From: Sphingomonas sp. BK235
Lineage (GTDB): Bacteria; Pseudomonadota; Alphaproteobacteria; Sphingomonadales; Sphingomonadaceae
Length of the DNA: 64,000 nucleotides
NCBI RefSeq assembly: GCF_004345855.1
Contig: NZ_SLXN01000011.1
Location: 1-64,000 of the forward strand
Direction: 5' to 3'
This document shows, piece after piece, positions 25,271-34,847 of the stretch. Below the pieces are notes generated by a model that was not told the DNA's origin, ran no database searches, and worked only from the letters and a program-made list of their open reading frames with translations. Made by a program: the position numbers and the translations under genes. Position 1 is the stretch's first letter. Every line of letters begins with the position of its first letter.

Positions 25271-27754
25271 ATGAATACAGGTGATGGAATGGCCATGTCC
25301 GTGCTTGGCCGTAACCCGGTGCGACACCGGTTCCGCGGATATCATCTTCGGGGCTGCCTCGCGGGGGTCGCCTGGCTGTCGCTGATGGCCGCCTCGTCCG
25401 GTGCGGCGGCGCAGGAAACCCCGGCGGACTCGACCGCGGCGACCGCCGGCCCGCCCGTCGCGACGGCCGAGGACACCGGCACCGCGCCGGGCGATATCGT
25501 CGTCACCGCCACCCGGCAGGTGAGCACCGTCAACAAGGTACCGCTCAGCATCGCTGCGTTCGACCAGAAGGCGCTGGACGCGCGCGGCGCGCGGCAGGTG
25601 GACGACGTGCTCCGCTTCACACCGGGGGTGCAGTTCCGCCGCGACATCAGCGGCGTGTCGCAGATCTCGATCCGCGGCATCCAGTCGCCGAGCGGTGCGG
25701 CCACCACCGGCGTCTACATCGACGACACGCCGATCGCCGCGCGCTCGATCGGCTTCTCGCCCACCACCATCTACCCGGCGGTGTTCGACCTGGAGCGCGT
25801 GGAGGTACTGCGCGGGCCGCAAGGGACGCTGTTCGGCGCCGGGTCGGCGGGCGGCACCGTCCGCTTCATCACCCCGCAGCCCAGCCTGACCGCGACGAGC
25901 GTCTATGGGCGCGCCGAGGTGGCGACGACCAAGAGCGGCGACCCGTCGTTCGAGGTCGGGGTCGCGGTCGGCACGCCGATTATCGCCGATCGCATCGGCA
26001 TCCGCCTGTCGGCATGGCAGCGCCGCGACGGCGGCTATGTCGACCACGTCCAGCGCACCACCGGGCAGCTGCGCGACAAGAACTCCGATTGGCAGGACAC
26101 CACCGCACTGCGTGCCGCGCTGTCGCTCGTGCCGGTCGAGCGGCTGACCCTCACGCCGTCGATCTATTATCAACGCACCTACCAGAACGACCAGCAGGCC
26201 TATACCGAGTATGTGTCCGATCCGAAGGACGGCGTGTTCATCAACAATTCCAACGCCAATGCGCCGTTTCGCGCCACCATCCGATTGCCTGCGCTGAACG
26301 CGGTCTATGACGCCGGGCCGTTGAGCATCACCGCCAACACGTCCTATTACCACCAGACCAACAACATTCAGCGCGACTATTCGGACTTCCTGCCGACGCT
26401 GCTCGGTTCGCGCACCACGCCGGAGCGCGGCATTCCCGGCTATCCGGAATATACCAACCAGACGATCTTCACCAACGAGCAGAAGGTGTGGAGCAACGAG
26501 CTGCGCATCGCGTCGCAGGATCCGGGCTGGATCACCTGGGTTGTCGGCGCCTTCTACCAGAAGCAGGACCAGACCGCGCAGCAGTTCCTGCCCGAACGCA
26601 GCGCGGCCGACTTCCGCCGCTTCGTCGAGGGGGTGACCGGGCGCCGGCTGGAGGCCGTGTTCCCGGTGACCTCCGCGCTGGTGGACGGGCAGTTCTCCAC
26701 CCGCAACACGCTGCTGTCGAAGGAAAGCCAGGTGGCGGGCTTCGGCGAGGCGACGGTCACGCCGATCGAGCACGTCAAGGTGATCCTGGGCGCACGTTAT
26801 TCGCACACCAAGTTCGACTTCCGGCAGATCGCCGAGGGGCCGTACACCGGCGTCCTGCGCCGCGAGAGCGGCGGCGTGCAGGAAGAAAGCCCGTTCACGC
26901 CCAAGGTCGGGCTGGAATATGAGTTCAACGGCTCCAACCGGCTGTACCTGACCGCGGCGAAGGGTTTCCGCGCCGGCGGGGCCAATGCCGCGCTGACCGA
27001 TCGCTGCAACGTGGACCTAGCCGCGATCGGCTATTCGGCGTCGCCCGAGACCTTCGACAGCGACACGGTGTGGAGCTACGAGCTCGGGTCGAAGAACAGG
27101 CTGTTCGGCAACAAGCTGAGCGTCAATGCCAGCGTGTAGAAGATCGACTGGAGCAACATCCAGCAAACGGTGCAGCTGCGCGGCTGCGGCAGCAGCTTCG
27201 TCGCCAACGTCGGCGAGGCGACCAGCCGGGGCTTCGACGTGGATGCGGAGATCCGGCCGATGCAAGGCCTGCTGTTCCAGCTCGCGGTCGGGTACAACAA
27301 GTCGACCTATGACGAGACGCTGCTGTCCTCGCCCAACGCGGCGGGCGTCCGCGCGGTGATCGTCAACAAAGGCAATTCGGTCGGCACCGCCGGCATCAGC
27401 CCGTGGCAGGTCGCGGCGGCGGTGCAATATGACGCGCCGGTCAACAGCGACATCGACGGATATGCGCGCGTCGACTATCAGTACAGCGCGCGCGAGACGA
27501 ACCCGATCGCGTTGCGCGATCCGGTGACCAGCTCCTATTCGCCGTCCGCCATCCCGCTGCCGACGCAGAACTACGTCACAATGCGGGCGGGCGTGCGAAC
27601 CGGCGATATCGACGTGTCGCTGTTCATCAACAACCTGCTGGACGAGGCGCCGGCGATCGCGCGGCTGAACTACGGCTATACCAACAACCTGATCCATCAG
27701 ACGCGGACGCTGCGACCGCGGACGGTGGGCCTGACGCTCAGCTATCGTCGCTGA
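25271..27754 (+). pseudogene. TonB-dependent receptor broken by an in-frame TAG
   Basis: The frame from ATG 25271 (GAGGGGG upstream) encodes an otherwise complete outer-membrane receptor of about 827 codons. It shows a signal peptide, TonB box and plug entry (GDIVVTATRQV), plug motifs (DDVLRFTPGVQ, ERVEVLRGPQGTLFGAGSAGG), a 22-strand barrel, and a C-terminal VGLTLSYRR. At 27137-27139 codon 623 is TAG, and the same frame continues KIDWSNIQQTVQLRG, where receptors normally read Y-K-I-D-W. A single Tyr-to-amber change is the simplest explanation. Without readthrough the product lacks the last third of the barrel and could not fold. The lesion may be recent, since nothing else is damaged. Confidence 0.9.
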
Positions 27755-27811
27755 TCGCCACCGCCGGCGTCTCCCGCTCCACGGCGGCGCCGGCCATGGG
27801 AGGGAAGGCCG

Positions 27812-28303
27812 ATGCCCGGACAAGTTCTGCGATGGGGCGCCGCTTTGCTGGCGGCACTTGGCGCCGGCGCCGCCGCGCCGGAGGCGTCGGCACCGAACCC
27901 GCTGGTCGGCACCTGGATTCTCGACCGGCTGACCGACACGCCGGACGGCGGCCCGGTCCTGATGCCGTTCGGGTCACGCCCGGTCGGCCAGTTCGTCTTC
28001 ACCGCCAACGGCCATTTCGCGTTCGGCATGATGCGCCGGCCGGCAGTCGACGACGTGGCGACGGCGGGGCCGTATCGCGACATCGTGCCGAACTGGTATC
28101 TCTCGTATTTCGGCCGCTACCGCTACGATCCCGGCGGGCCGCGCTGGATCGCCGAGGTGCAGGGCGGCAACGTTCCCGCCTATGTCGGCACCGTGCAGCG
28201 CCGCGACTTCGCGATCCGCGGGTCCACGCTCCGGGTATGGGCGCGCTACACGGTCGCGGGCCGGACGTTCACCGCGGTACGGACGCTGCACCGGGCGCAG
28301 TAG
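27812..28303 (+). CDS. Exported lipocalin-like protein
   Basis: The protein has 163 residues with a Sec signal (LRWGAALLAALGAGAAAPEA). The mature part opens NPLVGTWILDRL, the entry motif of the lipocalin-like (Lipocalin_5 type) domain, and alternates short beta strands (QFVFTANGHFAFGMM, then WYLSYFGRYRYD, then TLRVWARYTVAGRTFTAVRTL). It is probably a periplasmic small-ligand-binding barrel. It starts 57 bp after the broken receptor and is likely cotranscribed with it. The ligand is unknown. Confidence 0.7.
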   Translation: MPGQVLRWGAALLAALGAGAAAPEASAPNPLVGTWILDRLTDTPDGGPVLMPFGSRPVGQFVFTANGHFAFGMMRRPAVDDVATAGPYRDIVPNWYLSYFGRYRYDPGGPRWIAEVQGGNVPAYVGTVQRRDFAIRGSTLRVWARYTVAGRTFTAVRTLHRAQ

Positions 28304-28310
28304 CCGCGCG

Positions 28311-28904
28311 CTACGGCAGCGGCGGCGCTGCCGTCGATGGTTTCACGGTGACGTCGGCGGGCTTGGGCGCGCGCTTGATCGGATAGGCTTCCGCTCCGCG
28401 CTTGATGTAGGTCAGGAACACGCGCAGGTTCTCGCTGGCATGGGTGTTCTCGATCCCGTGGTGGACCTCCAGCGGTGTGTGGACATGATCCCCGGCGGTG
28501 ATGGGCACGACCTTGCCGTCGATCTCCATCTGCCCGGTGCCGCTGATGATGTAGTAAAATTCGTCGAACGAGCCTTCGTTGTTGCGATTGTCGAGGTAAT
28601 GGACGTGCCCGCCCTCGCTGGCTCCGGGTTCGAGGTCGTAGACGAGGAAATAGGTCGGCGCGGCGGCATAGTTGAAGCGGAAGAACTTAATCCTCCCCTT
28701 GCCCTTGCCCTCATGGATGCCGACTACCTCGATCTGTTCGTTGGTCTCCGAATCCTTGACGAAGGTCGCGACCTTCTCCGGGGTCAGCACATCCGCGGCC
28801 ATCGCCTTCTGGCTGAGCATCGCCAGGCAGATGCCGGTCGCGGTCAGTGCACCGCGGCGGGTGACCTCCGGGGCCGGCTCGTCGTCGGATCGCCCGTTCG
28901 CCAT
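28311..28904 (-). CDS. Exported cupin-domain protein
   Basis: The protein has 197 residues from the ATG at 28904, preceded by AGGAGAG. A twin-arginine leader (TRRGALTATGICLAMLSQKAMA) precedes a single cupin barrel. Cupin motif 1 is visible as GGHVHYLDNRN with E and F in GSFDEFYYIISG, and motif 2 as GDHVHTPLEVHHG. The two His pairs and the Glu could hold one metal ion. It converges on the lipocalin-like gene with only 7 bp between stops. The enzymatic role is not apparent. Confidence 0.8.
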   Translation of the reverse strand: MANGRSDDEPAPEVTRRGALTATGICLAMLSQKAMAADVLTPEKVATFVKDSETNEQIEVVGIHEGKGKGRIKFFRFNYAAAPTYFLVYDLEPGASEGGHVHYLDNRNNEGSFDEFYYIISGTGQMEIDGKVVPITAGDHVHTPLEVHHGIENTHASENLRVFLTYIKRGAEAYPIKRAPKPADVTVKPSTAAPPLP

Positions 28905-29080
28905 CTCGATCTCTCCTGGCGGCTCACGGCGCCGCGCGACACGGATCGGGCGCGATGCCATCGTGCGCCCAGGCCCGGACCCGATCATCATGGAGCGGCC
29001 GCGACGCGCGATGCAATGTCGCCGCATGCATAAAGCGATACCGTGCGGGGTGTCCGCAACGGTTGTGCCGTCGGGCCGGC

Positions 29081-29554
29081 TCAGCCCTGCGCGTCGCGCA
29101 ACGTCTCCATCACCACGAAGGTGGAGGTGCTGGCGACGTGCGGCAGGCTGGAGATCTTCTCGCCCAGCACCGCGCGGTAGCGGCGGATGTCGGACGTCCG
29201 CACCTTCAGCAGGTAATCGAAGGACGCGGCCAGCATATGGCATTCCTCGACCTCCGCGATCTGCAGCACCGCTTGGCGGAACGCGTCCAGCGCCGCCTCG
29301 CGCGTGTCGGACAGCTTTACTTCGGTGAAGGCGACATAGTCCAGGCCAAGCGCCACCGGATCGATCGACGCATGGAAGCCGCGGATGACGCCGCGCTCCA
29401 CCAGTCGCTTCAGCCGCGTCTGGCACGGGCTTTTCGACAGGCCGACCCGCTGCGACAGTTCGCTGATCGGCATTCGGCCGTCCTCGCGCAGCGCCTGCAT
29501 GATGCGCCTGTCGATCGCGTCGATATCGTCGTGCAACCGGCCTTCCTTGCTCAT
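29081..29554 (-). CDS. Lrp/AsnC-family regulator, probable proline-responsive PutR
   Basis: This 157-residue regulator has an N-terminal winged HTH (IDAIDRRIMQALREDGRMPISELSQRVGLSKSPCQTRLKRL) and a C-terminal AsnC/RAM domain. It is divergent from putA, as PutR is in rhizobia and Agrobacterium, where it activates putA in the presence of proline. This PutA lacks its own DNA-binding domain, so a separate activator is expected. Strong dyad and direct-repeat sequences lie in the 117-bp interval between them. Confidence 0.88.
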   Translation of the reverse strand: MSKEGRLHDDIDAIDRRIMQALREDGRMPISELSQRVGLSKSPCQTRLKRLVERGVIRGFHASIDPVALGLDYVAFTEVKLSDTREAALDAFRQAVLQIAEVEECHMLAASFDYLLKVRTSDIRRYRAVLGEKISSLPHVASTSTFVVMETLRDAQG

Positions 29555-29671
29555 CCGTACTGCCTAGCCGCTTATTTTCGATCCGATCAAACCGCATGGC
29601 TGCGGTTTTCGGAACGTGGCTCCGTTAGCCGCTTTGCTAATAGGGGCCAAGCCAGCGAGGAGCCGCCCGCC
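29555..29671. promoter_or_regulatory. putA/Lrp divergent control region
   Basis: A perfect 20-bp dyad, AAACCGCA at 29589-29596 and TGCGGTTT at 29601-29608 around TGGC, sits centrally. TAGCCGCTT occurs twice as a direct repeat (29565-29573 and 29626-29634). The second copy is embedded in another inverted repeat (TTAGC 29625-29629, GCTAA 29636-29640). The spacing of about 61 bp between direct copies suits DNA wrapping by an Lrp-type oligomer. I infer these are the regulator's sites. Confidence 0.6.
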
Positions 29672-32600
29672 ATGTCGTCCGCACCACTGCCGTTCGCCGC
29701 CTTTGCACCGCCGATAGCCGCGCCTCGTCCCTCGCGCTTGGCGATCACCGCCGCGACCCGCCTGCCGGAGCGGACGTGCCTGCCGCCGCTGCTGGACGCG
29801 GCGACGCTGCCCGCCGACACCGCGCGAGCGGTACGGGATACCGCGACGGTGCTGGTCGAGACGCTGCGCGCGCGCGGGCCGGAGGACGGCATCGCGGCGT
29901 TGGTGCGCGAATATGCGCTGTCGAGCGACGAGGGCGTGGCGCTGATGTGCCTTGCCGAAGCGCTGCTCCGCATCCCCGATGCCGCAACGCGCGACGCGCT
30001 GATCCGCGACAAGATCGCGCCGGGCGACTGGCGTGCGCATGTCGGCGACGGCCGCTCGCTGTTCGTCAACGCCGCGACCTGGGGGCTGGCGGTCACCGGG
30101 AGGCTGAGCGCGGTGACCGACCAGCGCGGGCTGGGGGCGGCGCTGACCCGCGTGGTGGCGCGTGCCGGCGCGCCGGTGATCCGCCGCGGCATCGACACCG
30201 CGATGCGGATGATGGGCGAGCGCTTCGTGACCGGAGAAACGATCGCGGAGGCGCTGCAACGCGCGCGGCCGCTGGAGGCGCGCGGCTTCCGCTACAGCTA
30301 CGACATGCTGGGGGAGGCGGCGACGACCGCCGACGATGCGGCGCGCTACTTCGCCGACTATACCGCCGCAATCCAGGCGATCGGCCGCGCGGCGGATGGG
30401 CGCGGGCCGTACGAGGGGCCGGGCATTTCGATCAAGCTGTCGGCGCTCCACCCCCGCTATGCCCGCAGCCAGGCCGAGCGGGTGATGGCGGAGTTGCTGC
30501 CGCGGGTGAAGAGCCTCGCCGTTCTCGCCAAGCGCTTCGACATAGGGCTCAACATCGACGCGGAGGAGGCCAATCGCCTCGAACTCTCGCTCGACCTGCT
30601 GGAGGCGCTGGCCCGCGATACCGAGCTTGCCGGGTGGGACGGCCTCGGCTTCGTGGTGCAGGCTTACGGACGGCGCTGCCCTATGGTGATCGACTGGATC
30701 GTCGACCTCGCGCGCGACAGCGGGCGGCGCATCATGGTACGGCTGGTCAAGGGCGCCTATTGGGACGCCGAGATCAAGCGCGCGCAGGTCGACGGGCAGG
30801 CGGACTTCCCCGTCTACACGCGCAAGATCCACACCGACGTGGCCTATCTCGCCTGTGCCCGCCGCCTGCTCGTTGCGCGCGACCGGGTGTTCCCGCAGTT
30901 CGCGACTCACAATGCGCAGACGGTGGCCGCCATCTTCCACATGGCCGGCGGCACCGCCAGCGCGCAGGATTACGAGTTTCAGTGCCTGCACGGCATGGGC
31001 GAGCCGCTGTACGAGGCGGTGGTCGGCGCCGGCGGCCTGGATCGCCCGTGCCGCATCTACGCACCGGTCGGCACGCACGAGACGCTGCTCGCCTATCTGG
31101 TCCGCCGACTGCTGGAGAACGGCGCCAATTCGTCCTTCGTCAACCGCCTCGCGGACCCGGCGGTGCCGGTGTCCGATCTGGCCGCCGATCCGGTCGAGAC
31201 GGTGCGCGCGATGCCCGATCCCGGGGCGCCGCACCCTGCGGTGCTGCTGCCGCGCGATCTCTACGGCGCGCGCAGCAATTCGGCCGGGCTTGACCTGGCG
31301 GACGAGGGCGTGCTGGCCGCGCTGGGCGAGGCGATGCGGGCGAGCGCGCGCGAACGGTGGCGCGCGGCGCCGACCGGCGGCGGACAGGCACGCGACGTGC
31401 CGAACCCGGCCGATCACCGCGACATCGTCGGCGTGGTGGAGGAGATCGCGCCCGCCCGCGCAGCGGCGCTGGCGACCGAAGCCACCGCCGCCGCCGCGCG
31501 ATGGGCGGCGGTTCCGGTCGACGCGCGTGCCGCCTGCCTGGAGCGCGCGGCCGACCTGATGGAGGCGCGGACCCCGGCGCTGCTTGGCCTGATCGTGCGC
31601 GAGGCGGGCAAGTCGGTCGCCAACGCGAGCGCCGAGGTGCGCGAGGCGGTCGACTTCCTGCGCTATTACGCCGCGGAGGCGCGGCGCGTTCTCGGCCCCG
31701 ATCACCGGCCGCTCGGCCCGATCACCTGCATCAGCCCGTGGAACTTCCCGCTGGCGATCTTCACCGGCCAGGTGGCGGCGGCGCTGGTCGCGGGCAATCC
31801 GGTGCTGGCCAAGCCGGCCGAGGAAACCCCGCTGATCGCCGCGCAGGGCGTCGCGATCCTCCACGAAGCGGGCGTGCCCGCCGACGTGCTGCATCTGGTG
31901 CCCGGCGATGGCGCGGTGGGTGCGGTGCTGGTTGCGGCGCCCGAGACCGCGGCGGTGATGTTCACCGGATCGACCGAAGTCGCGCGGCTGATCCAGCGGC
32001 AACTCGCCGGCCGGCTGGGACCGGACGGCCGGCCGGTACCTCTAGTGGCCGAGACGGGCGGGCAGAATGCGATGGTGGTCGATTCTTCCGCGCTGGCCGA
32101 ACAAGTCGTGGGTGATGTGATCGCGTCCGCCTTCGACAGTGCGGGGCAGCGGTGCTCGGCGCTGCGCGTGCTTTGCCTCCAGGAGGACATCGCCGACCGG
32201 CTGCTGGCGATGCTGAAGGGGGCGCTGGCGGAGCTGTCGGTCGGCAACACCGATCGCCTGCGCGTCGACATCGGCCCGGTGATCTCCGCGGAGGCGCGCG
32301 ACGGGATCGAGCGGCACGTCGCGGCGATGCAGGCGCGGGGCCGGCCAGTCCACCGGCTGCCGCTGGCGCCAGACGCCGCGCACGGCACCTTCGTGGCGCC
32401 GACTATCGTGGAGCTGGACGGTATCGCCGATCTGGAGCGCGAGGTGTTCGGCCCGGTGCTGCACATCGTGCGCTATCGCCGGACCGACCTGCCGGCGCTG
32501 ATCGACGCGATCAACGCGACCGGCTACGGCCTGACCTTCGGCCTGCACACCCGCCTCGACGAGACGGTCGCCACGGTGCTGCCGCGCGTCCATGCGGGCA

Positions 32601-33289
32601 ATCTCTACGTCAATCGCAACGTCATCGGCGCGGTGGTGGGCGTGCAGCCGTTCGGCGGCCGCGGGCTGTCGGGCACCGGCCCCAAGGCGGGCGGGCCGCT
32701 CTATTTCGGGCGGCTGGTCGACGGGCCACCGCTGCCGGTCGCCGGGGCGAAGGCGGGCAGCGACCCGGCGCATGCGGCGTACCTTGCCTGGCTTGACCGT
32801 CGCGATCCCGCACTGGCCGCGACGATGCGAGCCGCCGCTGGCTGGGTGCCGTGCGCGGAAGACGTCGAGCTGACCGGGCCGGTCGGCGAGCGCAACCTCT
32901 ATGGGCATCGGCCGCGCGGCCGCATCCTGCTGTTGCCGGAGACGGAAGCCGGCCTGCTGGAGCAGTTGAACGCGGTGCTGGCCACGGGCAATTGCGCGGC
33001 GATCAGCGCCGATCCGGCGTTGCGCCGCGCGCTGGACGACCTTCCGCCCGCCGTCGCCGCCCGGCTCGCCTGGGTCGATGCCCGGCAGGAGGGCGCATGC
33101 GCCGGCGCGCTGATCGAAGGGTCCGCCGAGCGTCGGCTCGCCGCGCTCGGCCGGATCGCCGCGCAGCCGGGCGCGATCCTGCTGCCGCAGGTCGCTCCCT
33201 ATCGGCCGGACTGGCTGGTGGAGGAGGTGTCGACCTCGATCAACACGACAGCGGCGGGCGGCAATGCCAGCCTCATGACGCGCGTCTGA
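29672..33289 (+). CDS. putA: Bifunctional proline dehydrogenase / P5C dehydrogenase
   Basis: This 1205-residue enzyme oxidises proline to pyrroline-5-carboxylate (FAD, electrons to quinone) and then to glutamate (NAD). The PRODH barrel shows ISIKLSALHPRY (about 253), RLVKGAYWD and YAPVGTHETLLAYLVRRL (about 463). The aldehyde dehydrogenase half shows SPWNFPLA (about 688), ETGGQNAMVV, and catalytic Cys about 828 in GQRCSAL. The C-terminal 200 residues are the extra domain of long PutAs. There is no N-terminal ribbon-helix-helix, so it does not autoregulate as the E. coli protein does. The start follows GCGAGGAG. Confidence 0.96.
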   Translation: MSSAPLPFAAFAPPIAAPRPSRLAITAATRLPERTCLPPLLDAATLPADTARAVRDTATVLVETLRARGPEDGIAALVREYALSSDEGVALMCLAEALLRIPDAATRDALIRDKIAPGDWRAHVGDGRSLFVNAATWGLAVTGRLSAVTDQRGLGAALTRVVARAGAPVIRRGIDTAMRMMGERFVTGETIAEALQRARPLEARGFRYSYDMLGEAATTADDAARYFADYTAAIQAIGRAADGRGPYEGPGISIKLSALHPRYARSQAERVMAELLPRVKSLAVLAKRFDIGLNIDAEEANRLELSLDLLEALARDTELAGWDGLGFVVQAYGRRCPMVIDWIVDLARDSGRRIMVRLVKGAYWDAEIKRAQVDGQADFPVYTRKIHTDVAYLACARRLLVARDRVFPQFATHNAQTVAAIFHMAGGTASAQDYEFQCLHGMGEPLYEAVVGAGGLDRPCRIYAPVGTHETLLAYLVRRLLENGANSSFVNRLADPAVPVSDLAADPVETVRAMPDPGAPHPAVLLPRDLYGARSNSAGLDLADEGVLAALGEAMRASARERWRAAPTGGGQARDVPNPADHRDIVGVVEEIAPARAAALATEATAAAARWAAVPVDARAACLERAADLMEARTPALLGLIVREAGKSVANASAEVREAVDFLRYYAAEARRVLGPDHRPLGPITCISPWNFPLAIFTGQVAAALVAGNPVLAKPAEETPLIAAQGVAILHEAGVPADVLHLVPGDGAVGAVLVAAPETAAVMFTGSTEVARLIQRQLAGRLGPDGRPVPLVAETGGQNAMVVDSSALAEQVVGDVIASAFDSAGQRCSALRVLCLQEDIADRLLAMLKGALAELSVGNTDRLRVDIGPVISAEARDGIERHVAAMQARGRPVHRLPLAPDAAHGTFVAPTIVELDGIADLEREVFGPVLHIVRYRRTDLPALIDAINATGYGLTFGLHTRLDETVATVLPRVHAGNLYVNRNVIGAVVGVQPFGGRGLSGTGPKAGGPLYFGRLVDGPPLPVAGAKAGSDPAHAAYLAWLDRRDPALAATMRAAAGWVPCAEDVELTGPVGERNLYGHRPRGRILLLPETEAGLLEQLNAVLATGNCAAISADPALRRALDDLPPAVAARLAWVDARQEGACAGALIEGSAERRLAALGRIAAQPGAILLPQVAPYRPDWLVEEVSTSINTTAAGGNASLMTRV

Positions 33290-33357
33290 CGATCCCGCTT
33301 GACTCCCAGTCCAGGCTGATGGACCAATCCGTCCCGATATAAAGATCGGAGTGGATG

Positions 33358-34836
33358 ATGACGCAGGGTCGGTTTGACAGGCTGTTCATCGGCGGCGAGT
33401 GGGTGACGCCGCTGGATGGCGGCGTTCGCGGGTCGATCGATCCGTCGACGGGACAGCCGTGGACCGATGTGGCGTACGGCGGCGTCGCCGACATCGACCG
33501 CGCCGTCGCCGCGGCAGGGGCCGCGTTCGAGGGGCCGTGGCGGCGGATGCCGGGGTGGGAGCGCGCCGCGTTGTTGCGCCGCTTCGCCGACCTGTACGCC
33601 GCGCATGTCGAGGAGCTGGCGCAGGTCGAGTCGCGCGACAACGGCCGCGCGATCCGGGAATCGCGGCTCGATGTCGGGATGCACGCGCAATATTATCACT
33701 GGTTTGCGAGCCTCGCCGACAAGCTGGACGGGCGGACCATCCCGATGGACGCCAGCGTGCACGCCTTCACCAGCCGCGTGCCCGCCGGGGTGGTCGGCAC
33801 GATCACGCCGTGGAACGTGCCCTTGATGGCGGCGGCGTGGAAGCTCGGGCCGGCGCTGGCGGCGGGCTGCACGGTGGTGCTGAAACCGGCGGAGCAGACG
33901 CCCGCGTCCAGCCTCGCGCTCGCCCGGCTGTTCGAGGAAGCTGGTTTCCCGCCCGGCGTCGTCAACGTCGTTCCCGGCGACGGGCCGACGGCGGGCGCGC
34001 ACCTGGTCGCCCATCCCGATGTCGACAAGATCGCCTTCACCGGGGAGGGGGCAACCGCCAAGACGATCCTGAAGACCGGCGCCGACACGCTGAAGCGCTT
34101 TTCCTTCGAACTGGGCGGCAAGGCGCCGCACATCATCTTCGCCGACGCCGATGTCGACCAGGCACTCAACGCCGCGACCGGCTCCGCCTGGACGCTGTGC
34201 GGGCAGAGCTGCGCGCTTGGCAGCCGCGTGCTGGTCGAGCGGCCGGTCTACGACCGCGTCGTCGAGGAATTCCGTCGCCGTGCCGCGCGCGTCCGCGTCG
34301 GCATGCCGCTCGACCCGGCGACGCACATGGGGCCGCAGGCGCATGCCGAGCAGCTGGCCAAGACGCTGCGCTACATCGACATTGGCCGCGACGAGGGCGC
34401 GGAGCTGGTCACCGGCGGCGGGCGCGTCGACAACGACGGGCTGCGCGACGGCTATTTCGTCCAGCCGACCGCCTTTGCCGGCGTCCGCGCGGACATGCGG
34501 ATCGCGCAGGAGGAAATCTTTGGACCCGTCGCCGCGCTGATCCCGTTCGACGGCGAGGAGGAGGCGATCGCGATCGCCAACGGCACGCCATATGGCCTCA
34601 CCGCTGGGCTGTGGACCGGCGACGTCGGCCGCGCGCATCGCGTGGCGGCGCGGATCGAGGCCGGCATGGTGTGGGTCAACACCTATCGGTACATCCGCTG
34701 GTCGACCCCGTACGGCGGGATGAAGGCGAGCGGCTGGGGGCGCGAGAACGGGATCGAGGCGCTCGATTCCTATCTCGAGACCAAGACCACGGTGATCTCG
34801 ACCACCGGCACCTTCCCCGACCCCTATCTGCAGTGA
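33358..34836 (+). CDS. Aldehyde dehydrogenase (NAD(P)-dependent)
   Basis: The protein has about 492 residues; the start is at the second of two adjacent ATGs because CGGAG is then six bases away. ALDH motifs: ITPWNVPL, the cofactor helix FTGEGATAKTI, general base Glu in FELGGKAPHI, and nucleophile Cys (about 285) in LCGQSCALGSR. The C-terminal PYGGMKASGWGREN is characteristic of the betaine/vanillin-type ALDH2 superfamily. It is separated by 11 bp from the following SDR gene, suggesting an alcohol-to-aldehyde-to-acid pair. The substrate is unknown. Confidence 0.92.
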   Translation: MTQGRFDRLFIGGEWVTPLDGGVRGSIDPSTGQPWTDVAYGGVADIDRAVAAAGAAFEGPWRRMPGWERAALLRRFADLYAAHVEELAQVESRDNGRAIRESRLDVGMHAQYYHWFASLADKLDGRTIPMDASVHAFTSRVPAGVVGTITPWNVPLMAAAWKLGPALAAGCTVVLKPAEQTPASSLALARLFEEAGFPPGVVNVVPGDGPTAGAHLVAHPDVDKIAFTGEGATAKTILKTGADTLKRFSFELGGKAPHIIFADADVDQALNAATGSAWTLCGQSCALGSRVLVERPVYDRVVEEFRRRAARVRVGMPLDPATHMGPQAHAEQLAKTLRYIDIGRDEGAELVTGGGRVDNDGLRDGYFVQPTAFAGVRADMRIAQEEIFGPVAALIPFDGEEEAIAIANGTPYGLTAGLWTGDVGRAHRVAARIEAGMVWVNTYRYIRWSTPYGGMKASGWGRENGIEALDSYLETKTTVISTTGTFPDPYLQ

Positions 34837-34847
34837 GGAGCAGCGCG

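Noticed and set aside
29564..32002. An 812-codon minus-strand frame opposite putA
   Set aside because: It is rich in Arg/His/Gly repeats without any recognisable motif and mirrors the third-position GC bias of putA.
33399..34847. A very long plus-strand extension upstream of the SDR gene
   Set aside because: It overlaps the aldehyde dehydrogenase gene in another frame. The real SDR begins at 34848 after GAGGAG, with the standard N-terminal Rossmann motif.
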